Of a stretch of DNA of 13,549 nucleotides, positions 5,190 to 11,410 are shown in pieces. The number at the start of each line of letters is the position of its first letter. Position 1 is the first letter of the stretch. Position numbers and translations under genes: made by a program. Under the pieces are notes generated by a model. That model did not search any database. It had not been told where the DNA came from and worked only from the letters and a program-made list of their open reading frames with translations. The stretch spans positions 1 to 13,549 of the forward strand of contig CAKUSI010000071.1 in the NCBI GenBank assembly GCA_934678955.1, read 5' to 3'. The stretch comes from an uncultured Austwickia sp. GTDB lineage: Bacteria; Actinomycetota; Actinomycetes; Actinomycetales; Dermatophilaceae.

Positions 5190-5480
5190 TCAGTCACGCA
5201 CGAGGCGGAAGGCGACCAACGGGGAGGCGCTGCAGCGTTCGCCATCGGCGGCGACGGTGGGGCACCCGCCGCAGCCCTGCGCGGGGCACGCCAGCGACAG
5301 CGGCTCGGCGACCAGGCGGCCAGTCCGCACGAGGTGCTCCACGCCCGCAGAGACCACCTGCGAACTCAGGCCGGTGCGGCGGGACACCTCCGCGGGTGTG
5401 GCAGCCCCGGCCTCGAAAGCCGCCAGGATCTGGGTCAGCGGCCGACGCTGTCGGGGCTCCGGAGCGGGGTCGGCGGTCAC
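5190..5480 (-). CDS. feoC: FeoC-like winged-helix protein with four cysteines
   Basis: This 96-residue protein has a winged-helix region (about residues 15-60, LTQILAAFEAGAATPAEVSR, then T-G-L-S-S-Q-V-V-S-A-G-V-E-H-L-V). It is followed by a cysteine cluster C65-x4-C70-x2-C73-x9-C83. Short winged-helix proteins with a C-terminal cysteine cluster encoded next to feoB are FeoC-type. In enterobacteria FeoC binds an Fe-S cluster and affects FeoB stability. The cysteine spacing differs from the textbook enterobacterial one, so the symbol is by context and architecture. The GTG start overlaps the feoB stop as GTGA, showing translational coupling. It could sense iron or oxygen for the transporter; that is inference. 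Confidence 0.72.
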   Translation of the reverse strand: MTADPAPEPRQRRPLTQILAAFEAGAATPAEVSRRTGLSSQVVSAGVEHLVRTGRLVAEPLSLACPAQGCGGCPTVAADGERCSASPLVAFRLVRD

Positions 5481-7471
5481 GCGAACAGCCGGCCGACCTG
5501 GAAGATCACCACCGCCAGCAGCCACGCGGTCACCAGCTGGATCGCCACGCCGAACGCGGTCCAGCGACCGCCGATCTCCCGGAACTGGGCGGCCAGCGTG
5601 GCGACGCAGGGGGTGTAGGCGAGGAGGAAGACCATGAAGGCGAGGACCGCGGGCAGCGGGTGGCCGCCCGACGAGGACTCGAATGCCTCCCGGACGTTGG
5701 CGCTGAGGGCCGACGCGCCGCCTTCCTCGCCGCCCTCGTCCACCGCGGGCTCGTCCACCGCATAGGTCTGCGCCCAGCTGGAGATCACTGCCTCCTTGGC
5801 CACAAACCCCACGACCAGCGCGCTGGTCGTCTCCCACTGACCGAACCCGGCCGGCTCGAACACGGGCGTGATCGCCTGCGCCGCGACCCCATACGCGCTG
5901 TCGGCGGTCGCCACCGCGCCGAAACTGTCGCCGGCGCGCACCGGCGTCGACTGCAGCGCCCACACGACGATGACCGTGGCGACGATGATGCCGCCCGCCG
6001 TCTTCAGGAACCCGCGCAGTCGGAGCCACATCACCGACAGCGAGAGCCGCGCGGTCGGGCGCTGGTAGGGCGGCAGATCGATGATGAGCGGTTCGTGGCC
6101 CATCGTGCGCCACAGGGTCTTGCGCAGGGCCATGCCGATCAGGATCACCAGAAGGATCGACGTCAAGTAGAGCCCGAAGACCACGGTCCCCGTGTGATCG
6201 GGGAAGAAGATCGCTGCCAACATCACGTAGACGGTGAGCCTGGCGCTGCACGAGGTGAAGGGGACCAACAGCGCCACCAGGATCCGTTGCCGCGCCTGGC
6301 CCAGGATGCGGGTCGCGCTGATCGCGGGCACGTTGCAGCCGAACCCCACGACCAGCGGCAGGAACGCCCGCCCGGGCAGCCCGAGGCGCCGCATCAGCCG
6401 GTCGGTGACCACCGCGGCACGGGCCATGTAGCCGGAGTCCTCGAGGATCGCCAGCAGCAGGAACATGAGGGCCATCAGCGGGACGAACGTGAGAAGCATC
6501 CCCACGCCCGCGATAAGGCCGTTCACGACGAGCCCGGCAACGGGGGTGTCCCCCAGGCCGAGCGCACCCAGTCCCGCCGTGGCGGCGTCCGTCGCGGGAC
6601 CCGAGAAGAACGCGTCCAGCCCGTCCTGCAGGGGCGCCGCAGCCGTCGTGGTGACCTGGAAGACGCCCCACATCGCGGCCAGGAAGACCAACGGCCCGAA
6701 CACGGGGTGAGTGGCAAGCGCGTCGATGCGATCGGACCAGCGGACCCGTTGGTCGCCGGAGTGGCGGGTCGCGGCGTTGACGGCCGCGTCGATCCAGGCA
6801 AACCGTTCGTCCTCGGCCGCGAGCTCGTCGTCGCCCGCGAGATCGACCGAGCGCGGCGGCGGGACGGGACCCGCCAGGGCGGTGGCCGTCGCGGCCGCCA
6901 ACGCGTCCTGGCCCTTGCGCCGCCTGGGGTCGAGCTCGACCACCGCGCAGCCCGTCGCCTCCGCGAGCGCGGCGCAGTCCACGAGGACGCCGTGCCGTCG
7001 GGCCACGTCCAGCATCGTCAGCGCGATGATGAGGCGGTACGGGTACTCCCGCAGCTGGGCGACCAAGTGGAGGCTGCGGGCGAGGTGGGCCGCGTCGACG
7101 ACGACGATCACGGCATCCGGCCGCTCGCTCGGCGGGGCGTCCACGAGCAGGCCGCGCGTCAGCGCCTCGTCCGGGGACGCCGGGTCCAGGCTGTAGGCGC
7201 CCGGCAGGTCCAGGACGGTCGCGGCCCGCGGCATCGCTCCGCGCGCGGGCCACACGCCGGAGCCGACCTCCACGGTGGTGCCGGGCCAGTTCCCCATCGT
7301 GCGGCGGGCGCCGGTCATCGCGTTGAAGAGCGTCGACTTGCCCGCGTTGGGGGCCCCCGCGAGAGCCAGGACGGGGCTGCCCGCCCCAGCGGAGACCGCT
7401 GCGCCGTCGGCGCAGCACGGTGCCTCGAACCGCGGGATCGCGCGCTCCGTTGGAGATGTCCGATCAGCCAT
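5477..7471 (-). CDS. feoB: Ferrous iron transporter FeoB
   Basis: This 664-residue protein has an N-terminal G domain and a polytopic membrane domain. G1 is GAPNAGKST (39-47), G2 is GTTVE (64-68) and G3 is DLPG (88-91). The G4 position reads TMLD (152-155), with Thr for the usual Asn. The membrane part has the FeoB hallmarks EDSGYMAR (344-351), GFGCNVPA (376-383, first gate), TSCSARLTVY (406-415, second gate), KEAV (559-562) and YTPC (619-622). An acidic Gly/Glu-rich loop lies near 573-586. It is somewhat shorter than E. coli FeoB (773). It moves Fe(II) across the cytoplasmic membrane, driven or gated by nucleotide hydrolysis. The ATG at 7471 has AGAGGTGA just upstream and begins four bases after the feoA stop. 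It is the centre of a three-gene operon. Confidence 0.95.
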   Translation of the reverse strand: MADRTSPTERAIPRFEAPCCADGAAVSAGAGSPVLALAGAPNAGKSTLFNAMTGARRTMGNWPGTTVEVGSGVWPARGAMPRAATVLDLPGAYSLDPASPDEALTRGLLVDAPPSERPDAVIVVVDAAHLARSLHLVAQLREYPYRLIIALTMLDVARRHGVLVDCAALAEATGCAVVELDPRRRKGQDALAAATATALAGPVPPPRSVDLAGDDELAAEDERFAWIDAAVNAATRHSGDQRVRWSDRIDALATHPVFGPLVFLAAMWGVFQVTTTAAAPLQDGLDAFFSGPATDAATAGLGALGLGDTPVAGLVVNGLIAGVGMLLTFVPLMALMFLLLAILEDSGYMARAAVVTDRLMRRLGLPGRAFLPLVVGFGCNVPAISATRILGQARQRILVALLVPFTSCSARLTVYVMLAAIFFPDHTGTVVFGLYLTSILLVILIGMALRKTLWRTMGHEPLIIDLPPYQRPTARLSLSVMWLRLRGFLKTAGGIIVATVIVVWALQSTPVRAGDSFGAVATADSAYGVAAQAITPVFEPAGFGQWETTSALVVGFVAKEAVISSWAQTYAVDEPAVDEGGEEGGASALSANVREAFESSSGGHPLPAVLAFMVFLLAYTPCVATLAAQFREIGGRWTAFGVAIQLVTAWLLAVVIFQVGRLFA

Positions 7472-7475
7472 CAGG

Positions 7476-7739
7476 TCACCTCTCCCGCACCACGAGGTCT
7501 TGCGCCGTGTCCCGGTCCAGCGCGATCCGGGCACCCGCCACCGCGACGATGCGCCCACCGCCGGCGGTCGCCCGCACGACGGTCAGCTCCGCGCCGACCC
7601 GCAGCCCCAGCTGAGCCAGACGCCGCCGGACCGCGTCGTCGGTCCGGACGGCGATGAGTTCCACGGGGATTCCGCGGGAAATCGTCGTCACGAGATGGGT
7701 GTGGGTCGCCCCGAAGGCGGATGTGTCGTCGCTGGTCAC
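7476..7739 (-). CDS. feoA: Ferrous iron transport protein FeoA
   Basis: This 87-residue protein has the SH3-like FeoA fold: R-R-R-L-A-Q-L-G-L-R-V-G-A-E-L-T-V-V (about 38-55), then A-G-G-G-R-I-V-A-V-A-G-A-R-I-A-L (59-74) and the ending D-T-A-Q-D-L-V-V. The L-G-L-x-x-G-x-x-L and G-x-R-I-A-L elements are diagnostic. FeoA is a small cytosolic partner of FeoB. The start is GTG at 7739. A TACCAT hexamer at 7755-7750 (minus) ends ten bases upstream, which would give a leader of only a few bases; no good Shine-Dalgarno sequence is seen. The first 20 residues precede the fold and might be an extension. It is the first gene of feoA-feoB-feoC. Confidence 0.9.
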   Translation of the reverse strand: MTSDDTSAFGATHTHLVTTISRGIPVELIAVRTDDAVRRRLAQLGLRVGAELTVVRATAGGGRIVAVAGARIALDRDTAQDLVVRER

Positions 7740-7749
7740 AGGACTTTCT

Positions 7750-7755
7750 ATGGTA
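7750..7755 (-). promoter_or_regulatory. Possible -10 of the feo operon
   Basis: TACCAT on the minus strand (7755-7750) fits TANNNT. Transcription would start about four bases before the feoA GTG. No clean 19-bp IdeR/DtxR iron box is visible here; AGGT and ACC half-sites are present but two bases too far apart. Iron control is expected from biology but not shown by the sequence. Confidence 0.3.
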
Positions 7756-7865
7756 GCAGCGGGACCTATTGGCGCGACCGTGCTCGTGGGGCTCCGGGGG
7801 GCCCTAGGGAGAGAAGCGCGTCACATGCCGACGGTCGGCTGTCCCCGCGCTCCGGCCCGCCCGTC

Positions 7866-8642
7866 TCACGCGACGGAATCCTCCTGCGACTCCAAGCCCT
7901 TCGCGATCCGTCGGGCGCGCGCCTCCGCCGCGTCGAGCGCGCTGGCCTCCTGGAGCGTGGGGGCGGTGCCGCCGAGGCGCCGGGGAAGGAACTGCAGTTC
8001 GTCGCCGGTCAGGATCGGGTATTCCGCCTGCTCGATCTCGAGCATCGCCCGCATCCGGTCCTTCAGCTCCTCGTTGGCGACCTCGACGTCCGTGCCCCGC
8101 GGCACCGACATGAGCTCGCCCACGCGGATGGCGATCGGCGTCCCCGTGTGACCCAGCCGCTTCGGCTTGCCCTTCGTCCACACCCGCTGGCTGCCCCAGA
8201 TCACGACCGGCAGCACCGGCACGCGGGCCGCCTGAGCCATCCGCACCGCCCCGGTCTTGAACTCCTTGAGTTCGAAGCTGCGGCTGATCGTCGCCTCCGG
8301 GAAGACGCCCACGATCTCCCCCGCCTTGAGCGCGGTCAGCGCGGCGCGGAAGGAGGAGGCGCCGGCCTCCCGGTCCACCGGGATGTGCTTCATGCTGCGC
8401 ATGAGGGGCCCCGCGATGGGGTGCTTGAACACGGGTTCCTTGCACATGAAGCGCACCAGGCGCCCGCGCTGGTGGGCGGGCAGACCCGCGTAGGTGAAGT
8501 CCATGTATCCCGTGTGGTTGATGACCATCACGGCCCCGCCGGTTTCGGGCACATTCTCCGCCCCGGTGATCCGAAAGCGCAGGCCCTGCGCCGCGAAGAT
8601 GCCCCGGGCCAGCGCGATGATGGGGGTGTAGACCGGCTCCAT
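7866..8642 (-). CDS. 1-acyl-sn-glycerol-3-phosphate acyltransferase-like (PlsC family)
   Basis: This 258-residue protein carries the PlsC acyltransferase blocks. NHTGYMD (42-48) is the catalytic HX4D motif (H43, D48). KHPIAGPLMRSMKHIPVDR (73-91) covers the acceptor-binding block, FPEATIS (114-120) has the conserved Glu, and VPVLPVVIWG (141-150) is block IV. The family transfers a fatty acyl chain to lysophosphatidic acid or a related lysolipid at the inner face of the membrane, in phospholipid synthesis. The substrate is inferred from the family only. The last ~40 residues are Ala/Glu/Arg-rich, charged and helical. The ATG at 8642 is chosen because a TACGTT -10 ends six bases before it; longer in-frame starts would run into the divergent gene. 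It diverges from the HipA-like gene across a 72-base region. Confidence 0.9.
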   Translation of the reverse strand: MEPVYTPIIALARGIFAAQGLRFRITGAENVPETGGAVMVINHTGYMDFTYAGLPAHQRGRLVRFMCKEPVFKHPIAGPLMRSMKHIPVDREAGASSFRAALTALKAGEIVGVFPEATISRSFELKEFKTGAVRMAQAARVPVLPVVIWGSQRVWTKGKPKRLGHTGTPIAIRVGELMSVPRGTDVEVANEELKDRMRAMLEIEQAEYPILTGDELQFLPRRLGGTAPTLQEASALDAAEARARRIAKGLESQEDSVA

Positions 8643-8648
8643 GGCGAC

Positions 8649-8654
8649 AACGTA
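8649..8654 (-). promoter_or_regulatory. -10 element of leaderless acyltransferase promoter
   Basis: TACGTT on the minus strand (8654-8649) ends six bases before the ATG at 8642. TTGGGC (8678-8673, minus), 18 bases upstream, is a possible -35 and lies inside the inverted repeat at 8655-8687. No Shine-Dalgarno sequence is present. Confidence 0.5.
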
Positions 8655-8687
8655 GCCGACCCGTTGGGCATCGCCCAACGGGTCGGC
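8655..8687. promoter_or_regulatory. Perfect 15-bp inverted repeat between divergent promoters
   Basis: GCCGACCCGTTGGGC (8655-8669) and its exact reverse complement (8673-8687) are separated by ATC. The left arm abuts the acyltransferase -10 and covers its -35. The right arm ends 14 bases before the -10 of the HipA-like gene. If both genes are leaderless the repeat is not transcribed from either promoter, so it would act as DNA: an operator for a dimeric regulator, or a cruciform. A roadblock or terminator role for readthrough is the alternative. No regulator is identified. Confidence 0.6.
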
Positions 8688-8701
8688 GCGGGGCGCGAAG
8701 C

Positions 8702-8707
8702 TAAGGT
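8702..8707 (+). promoter_or_regulatory. -10 element of leaderless HipA-like/DUF3037 promoter
   Basis: TAAGGT fits TANNNT and ends seven bases before the ATG at 8715. No Shine-Dalgarno sequence precedes the ATG. Confidence 0.45.
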
Positions 8708-8714
8708 GTGGCCC

Positions 8715-9557
8715 ATGCCGGTTCCCGAGCAGCACCCCCGCGCCGGGGACGCGCTCGAGGCGCGCGTGTTGCCCGCCGTCCAAGCCACCCGGTACGTGGC
8801 CCCGCTGCGCGAGGGCGGCTCGTTGCCGGGCCTCGTGGAGGCCGACGACCTCGGGATCTACGTCGTGAAGTTCACCGGCGCGGGCCAGGGGGTGAAGGCA
8901 TTGGTGGCGGAGGTCATCTGCGCCGGGATCGCGCGGGCGCTCGGCATCCGGACGCCCGATCTCGTGACGATCGACCTCCCCCCAGCGATCGCCCGGTACG
9001 AGGCGGACGAGGAGGTGCAGGATCTGCTCAACGCCTCGCCGGGGGTGAACCTCGGGGTCGACTTCCTACCGGGCGCCTTCGGGTACGACGGATCCCGCCC
9101 TCCGCCGGAGCGGGAGGCGGCGGACATCGTCTGGCTGGACGCCTTCACCGCGAACGTCGACCGGACCTGGTCCAACCCCAACCTTCTCGTCTGGGGCGGC
9201 CACACCTGGGCCATCGACCACGGCGCCGCGCTCTATTTCCACCACCCCTGGCCACGCCGGGCACCCGACGCGGCCCGTTTCGCCGCGCAGCCGTACGATG
9301 CCACGACGCACGTCCTCGCCGATCCCGCGCGCCTCGCCCACCGGTCCCCCGACGAGTGGCGCGACATCCACGCGAGCGCCCACGACCGACTGGCCCCCGA
9401 CGTGCTTTTCTCCCTGGTGGCGGCCGTGCCCGACGCGTGGCTCGAGCCCGCGGAAGGGGCCCCGAGCGCGCGGGAGGTCCGCGAGGCGTATGTCGCGCAC
9501 CTGCGGGCACGCCTCGAGCAACCCCTGGCATGGCTGCCTGGCGGAGGACGACCGTGA
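8715..9557 (+). CDS. HipA-like kinase-fold protein
   Basis: This 280-residue protein resembles the compact HipA-like family that travels with DUF3037. K52 in IYVVKFTGAGQG fits the ATP-anchoring Lys. LDAFTANVDRTWSNPNLLV (141-159) matches the HipA catalytic loop, with N147, D149, R150 and N154. AIDHGAAL (167-174) has D168 in the metal-binding DFG-like position. A full kinase active site is therefore present. Classical HipA phosphorylates glutamyl-tRNA synthetase and is about 440 residues; this form lacks the HipA N-terminal subdomain and its target is unknown. The ATG at 8715 follows a -10 hexamer closely. Its TGA overlaps the DUF3037 GTG, so the two are made together. It could be a toxin, a regulatory kinase or a stress enzyme; the sequence does not decide. 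Confidence 0.8.
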   Translation: MPVPEQHPRAGDALEARVLPAVQATRYVAPLREGGSLPGLVEADDLGIYVVKFTGAGQGVKALVAEVICAGIARALGIRTPDLVTIDLPPAIARYEADEEVQDLLNASPGVNLGVDFLPGAFGYDGSRPPPEREAADIVWLDAFTANVDRTWSNPNLLVWGGHTWAIDHGAALYFHHPWPRRAPDAARFAAQPYDATTHVLADPARLAHRSPDEWRDIHASAHDRLAPDVLFSLVAAVPDAWLEPAEGAPSAREVREAYVAHLRARLEQPLAWLPGGGRP

Positions 9558-9940
9558 CGGGCGCGGATCTCCCCTACCAGTACGTGGTGCTGCGGTGCGT
9601 GCCCCGCGTCGACCGCGAGGAGTTCTGCAACGTGGGGGTTGTGCTGTTCTGCCAGGAGGCCAGCGTGCTCGACGCTCGCTGGCACCTGGACGCGCACCGG
9701 CTGAGCGCGCTGGCGCCCGACCTGGACCTGGCCGCGCTGGCGGAGAGCCTGGAGGTGATCGCGCAGGTCTGCGCGGGCGTGGTCGGCGAGGGCCGACCCA
9801 GGTTGGGCCGACTCGGAGAACGTTTCGGCTGGATCGTCGCCCCGCGGAGCGCGATGCTGCAACCGGGGCCCGTACACGGCGGCGTGTGCGTGGACCCGCG
9901 CGCTGAACTCGACCGGCTGGTCGACCTGCTGGTGCGCTGA
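9554..9940 (+). CDS. DUF3037 family protein, partner of the HipA-like kinase
   Basis: This 128-residue protein begins ADLPYQYVVLRCVPRVDREEF and continues C-N-V-G-V-V-L-F-C. The tyrosine, R-C-V-P-R and E-x-F-x-N-V-G-V-V-L pattern is the DUF3037 signature. The central part (about 50-85) is helical and Leu/Ala-rich. The C-terminal part includes G-P-V-H-G-G-V-C-V-D-P-R-A-E-L-D-R-L-V-D-L-L-V, typical of the family end. The GTG at 9554 overlaps the kinase TGA (GTGA), and GGAGGACGA just upstream is a usable ribosome-binding site. No biochemical role is established. Its obligate position beside the kinase suggests a subunit, substrate or neutralising partner; this is inference. Confidence 0.85.
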   Translation: MTGADLPYQYVVLRCVPRVDREEFCNVGVVLFCQEASVLDARWHLDAHRLSALAPDLDLAALAESLEVIAQVCAGVVGEGRPRLGRLGERFGWIVAPRSAMLQPGPVHGGVCVDPRAELDRLVDLLVR

Positions 9941-9993
9941 CGCGGGACGTCAGCCACGGGGGCCGTTCGCTGCCGACCGGCGGCCGCTCTCGT

Positions 9994-9999
9994 TAGGCT
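9994..9999 (+). promoter_or_regulatory. -10 element of leaderless PEBP promoter
   Basis: TAGGCT fits TANNNT and ends six bases before the ATG at 10006. There is no Shine-Dalgarno sequence. Confidence 0.45.
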
Positions 10000-10005
10000 C
10001 GGTGC

Positions 10006-10536
10006 ATGAACCTCGACCGACCCACTCCCCCGGATCCGTACGCCCAGCTCCCCGCGGTCCCCTCGTTCACCGTCGAGGCCGACTTCGCCGACGGCTCGAC
10101 GCTGCCGGACACGCACGTCTACGCGGAAGGCAACACCTCCCCGCGGCTGCGCTGGTCCGGCGCCCCCGCGGGCACCAAGAGCTACGTCGTGTCCTGCTAC
10201 GACCCCGACGCGCCGACCCCGTCCGGCTTCTGGCACTGGTTCGTCGTCAACGTCCCTGGCGACGTGACCGAGCTGGAGGAGGGCGCGGGCGTCGCAAAGA
10301 GCGCCGGGCTTCCGAAGGGCGCCCTGCACCTGGCCAACGACTTCGGCTCCCGCGACTTCGGCGGAGCGGCGCCGCCGCCCGGTGACCGGCCGCACCGCTA
10401 CATCTTCGCGGTGAGCGCCCTCGACGTGGACAAGGTCGACCTGGAGCCCGACACGTCGCCGGCCAAGGCCAGCTTCCTCATGCTTGAGCACGTGATCGGC
10501 CGCGGCCTGATCACGGGGCTGTACGCGGCCTCCTGA
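10006..10536 (+). CDS. YbhB/YbcL family PEBP-like (Raf kinase inhibitor-like) protein
   Basis: This 176-residue protein is a phosphatidylethanolamine-binding-protein fold of the bacterial YbhB/YbcL type. Diagnostic segments are the G-N-T-S-P-R-L-R-W-S-G-A-P region (42-54), DPDAP (66-70), HWFVVNVP (77-84) and G-G-A-A-P-P-P-G-D-R-P-H-R-Y (119-132), which line the anion-binding pocket of the family. There is no signal peptide, so it is probably cytoplasmic. Bacterial members have no settled function. The ATG at 10006 is supported by a -10 hexamer six bases upstream. The gene is 65 bases after the DUF3037 gene and has its own promoter. It converges on the RNA methyltransferase gene, with 22 bases between the stops. 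Confidence 0.9.
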   Translation: MNLDRPTPPDPYAQLPAVPSFTVEADFADGSTLPDTHVYAEGNTSPRLRWSGAPAGTKSYVVSCYDPDAPTPSGFWHWFVVNVPGDVTELEEGAGVAKSAGLPKGALHLANDFGSRDFGGAAPPPGDRPHRYIFAVSALDVDKVDLEPDTSPAKASFLMLEHVIGRGLITGLYAAS

Positions 10537-10558
10537 CCTCGGCGCCACGACGCCGGCC

Positions 10559-11374
10559 TCACGGCGACGGGAGACGCAGGGCCCACGCGGCCACCGCGCC
10601 CGCCGCGGCAACGTTGAGCGAGTCGACCCCGCCCGACATCGGGATGCGGACGACGTGGTCGCACGCGGCGACCGTCCGCAGCGCCAACCCGTCGCCCTCC
10701 GTGCCCAGCACCAGCGCGACCCGCTCCGGAGCGGCCGCCGCGAAATCGTCGAGCCCGATGGCGTCCTCACCGAGCGCCAACGCCGCGACGGTGAACCCGG
10801 CGGCACGTAGCGCCTCGACCCCGTCTGGCCAGGGGTCGAGGCGCGCCCACGGCACCTGGAACACGGTGCCCATCGAGACGCGGATGCTGCGCCGATAGAG
10901 CGGATCCGCGCATCGGGGCGTCACCAGGACCGCGTCGACGCCCAGCCCGGCGGCGCTGCGGAAGAGAGCTCCCACGTTGGTGTGGTCGACGATGTCCTCA
11001 AGCACCAGTACGCGCCGCGCTCCCCGCACCACCTCAGCAAGCGTGCGCGGGGCAGGCCGCTGCATCGACGCCAACACCCCGCGATGTAGGTGAAACCCGG
11101 TGAGTGCCCGGATGACCGGGTACTCACCGACGTATACCGGCGCGCCCTCCCGCTCCGCGCGGGCCAGCAGGTCCGGCCACTCGTCGACCCAGCGCGGCGC
11201 CATGAGGAAGGCCCGGGGGCGGTGACCCGCGTCGAGAGCCCGGCGGATCACCTTCTCGCTCTCGGCCATGTAGAGGCCGCGCTCCGGTTCCACTTTCGTG
11301 CGCAGCGCCATGTCGGTGAGGCGCAGGAAGTCGGCGAGGCGAGGATCGTCTGGGTCGTCGACGCGCACGAGCAC
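10559..11374 (-). CDS. SpoU/TrmH-family RNA 2'-O-methyltransferase
   Basis: This 271-residue protein has an N-terminal RNA-binding region (R-G-L-Y-M-A-E-S-E-K-V-I at 32-43) and a C-terminal SPOUT domain with all three motifs. Motif 1 is LEDIVDHTNVGALFRSA (125-141, N133 and R139). Motif 2 is LVLGTEGDGL (221-230, E226). Motif 3 is IPMSGGVDSLNVAAA (244-258, S252 and N254), which forms the knot that binds S-adenosylmethionine. It should methylate a ribose 2'-OH in rRNA or tRNA; the site cannot be inferred. Two GTG starts are possible. The one at 11383 overlaps the TAGGGT hexamer. The one at 11374 lies seven bases after it and is preferred as a leaderless start. It is the last gene of a leftward run but has its own promoter. 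Confidence 0.9.
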   Translation of the reverse strand: MLVRVDDPDDPRLADFLRLTDMALRTKVEPERGLYMAESEKVIRRALDAGHRPRAFLMAPRWVDEWPDLLARAEREGAPVYVGEYPVIRALTGFHLHRGVLASMQRPAPRTLAEVVRGARRVLVLEDIVDHTNVGALFRSAAGLGVDAVLVTPRCADPLYRRSIRVSMGTVFQVPWARLDPWPDGVEALRAAGFTVAALALGEDAIGLDDFAAAAPERVALVLGTEGDGLALRTVAACDHVVRIPMSGGVDSLNVAAAGAVAAWALRLPSP

Positions 11375-11381
11375 GCCGCAC

Positions 11382-11387
11382 ACCCTA
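11382..11387 (-). promoter_or_regulatory. -10 element of leaderless RNA methyltransferase promoter
   Basis: TAGGGT on the minus strand (11387-11382) fits TANNNT and ends seven bases before the GTG at 11374. It overlaps the alternative GTG at 11383, which argues against that upstream start. No Shine-Dalgarno sequence is present. Confidence 0.45.
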
Positions 11388-11410
11388 GACCTCCCAGGCG
11401 CCGCCGCGGG

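Noticed and set aside
5396..7657. Very long plus-strand open frame (753 codons) opposite feoB
   Set aside because: It is antisense to a certain gene, is rich in Arg, Gly, His and Asp with no recognisable motif, and arises from the GC-rich third positions of feoB. Treated as a shadow.
7740..7800. IdeR/DtxR iron box upstream of feoA
   Set aside because: AGGT and ACC half-sites occur, but the spacing is two bases off the 19-bp consensus and the centre does not match.
7275..8714. 5' extension of the HipA-like frame upstream of 8715
   Set aside because: The frame is open back to 7275 but runs antisense through feoB, feoA and the acyltransferase. The family sequence starts after 8715, where a -10 hexamer is present.
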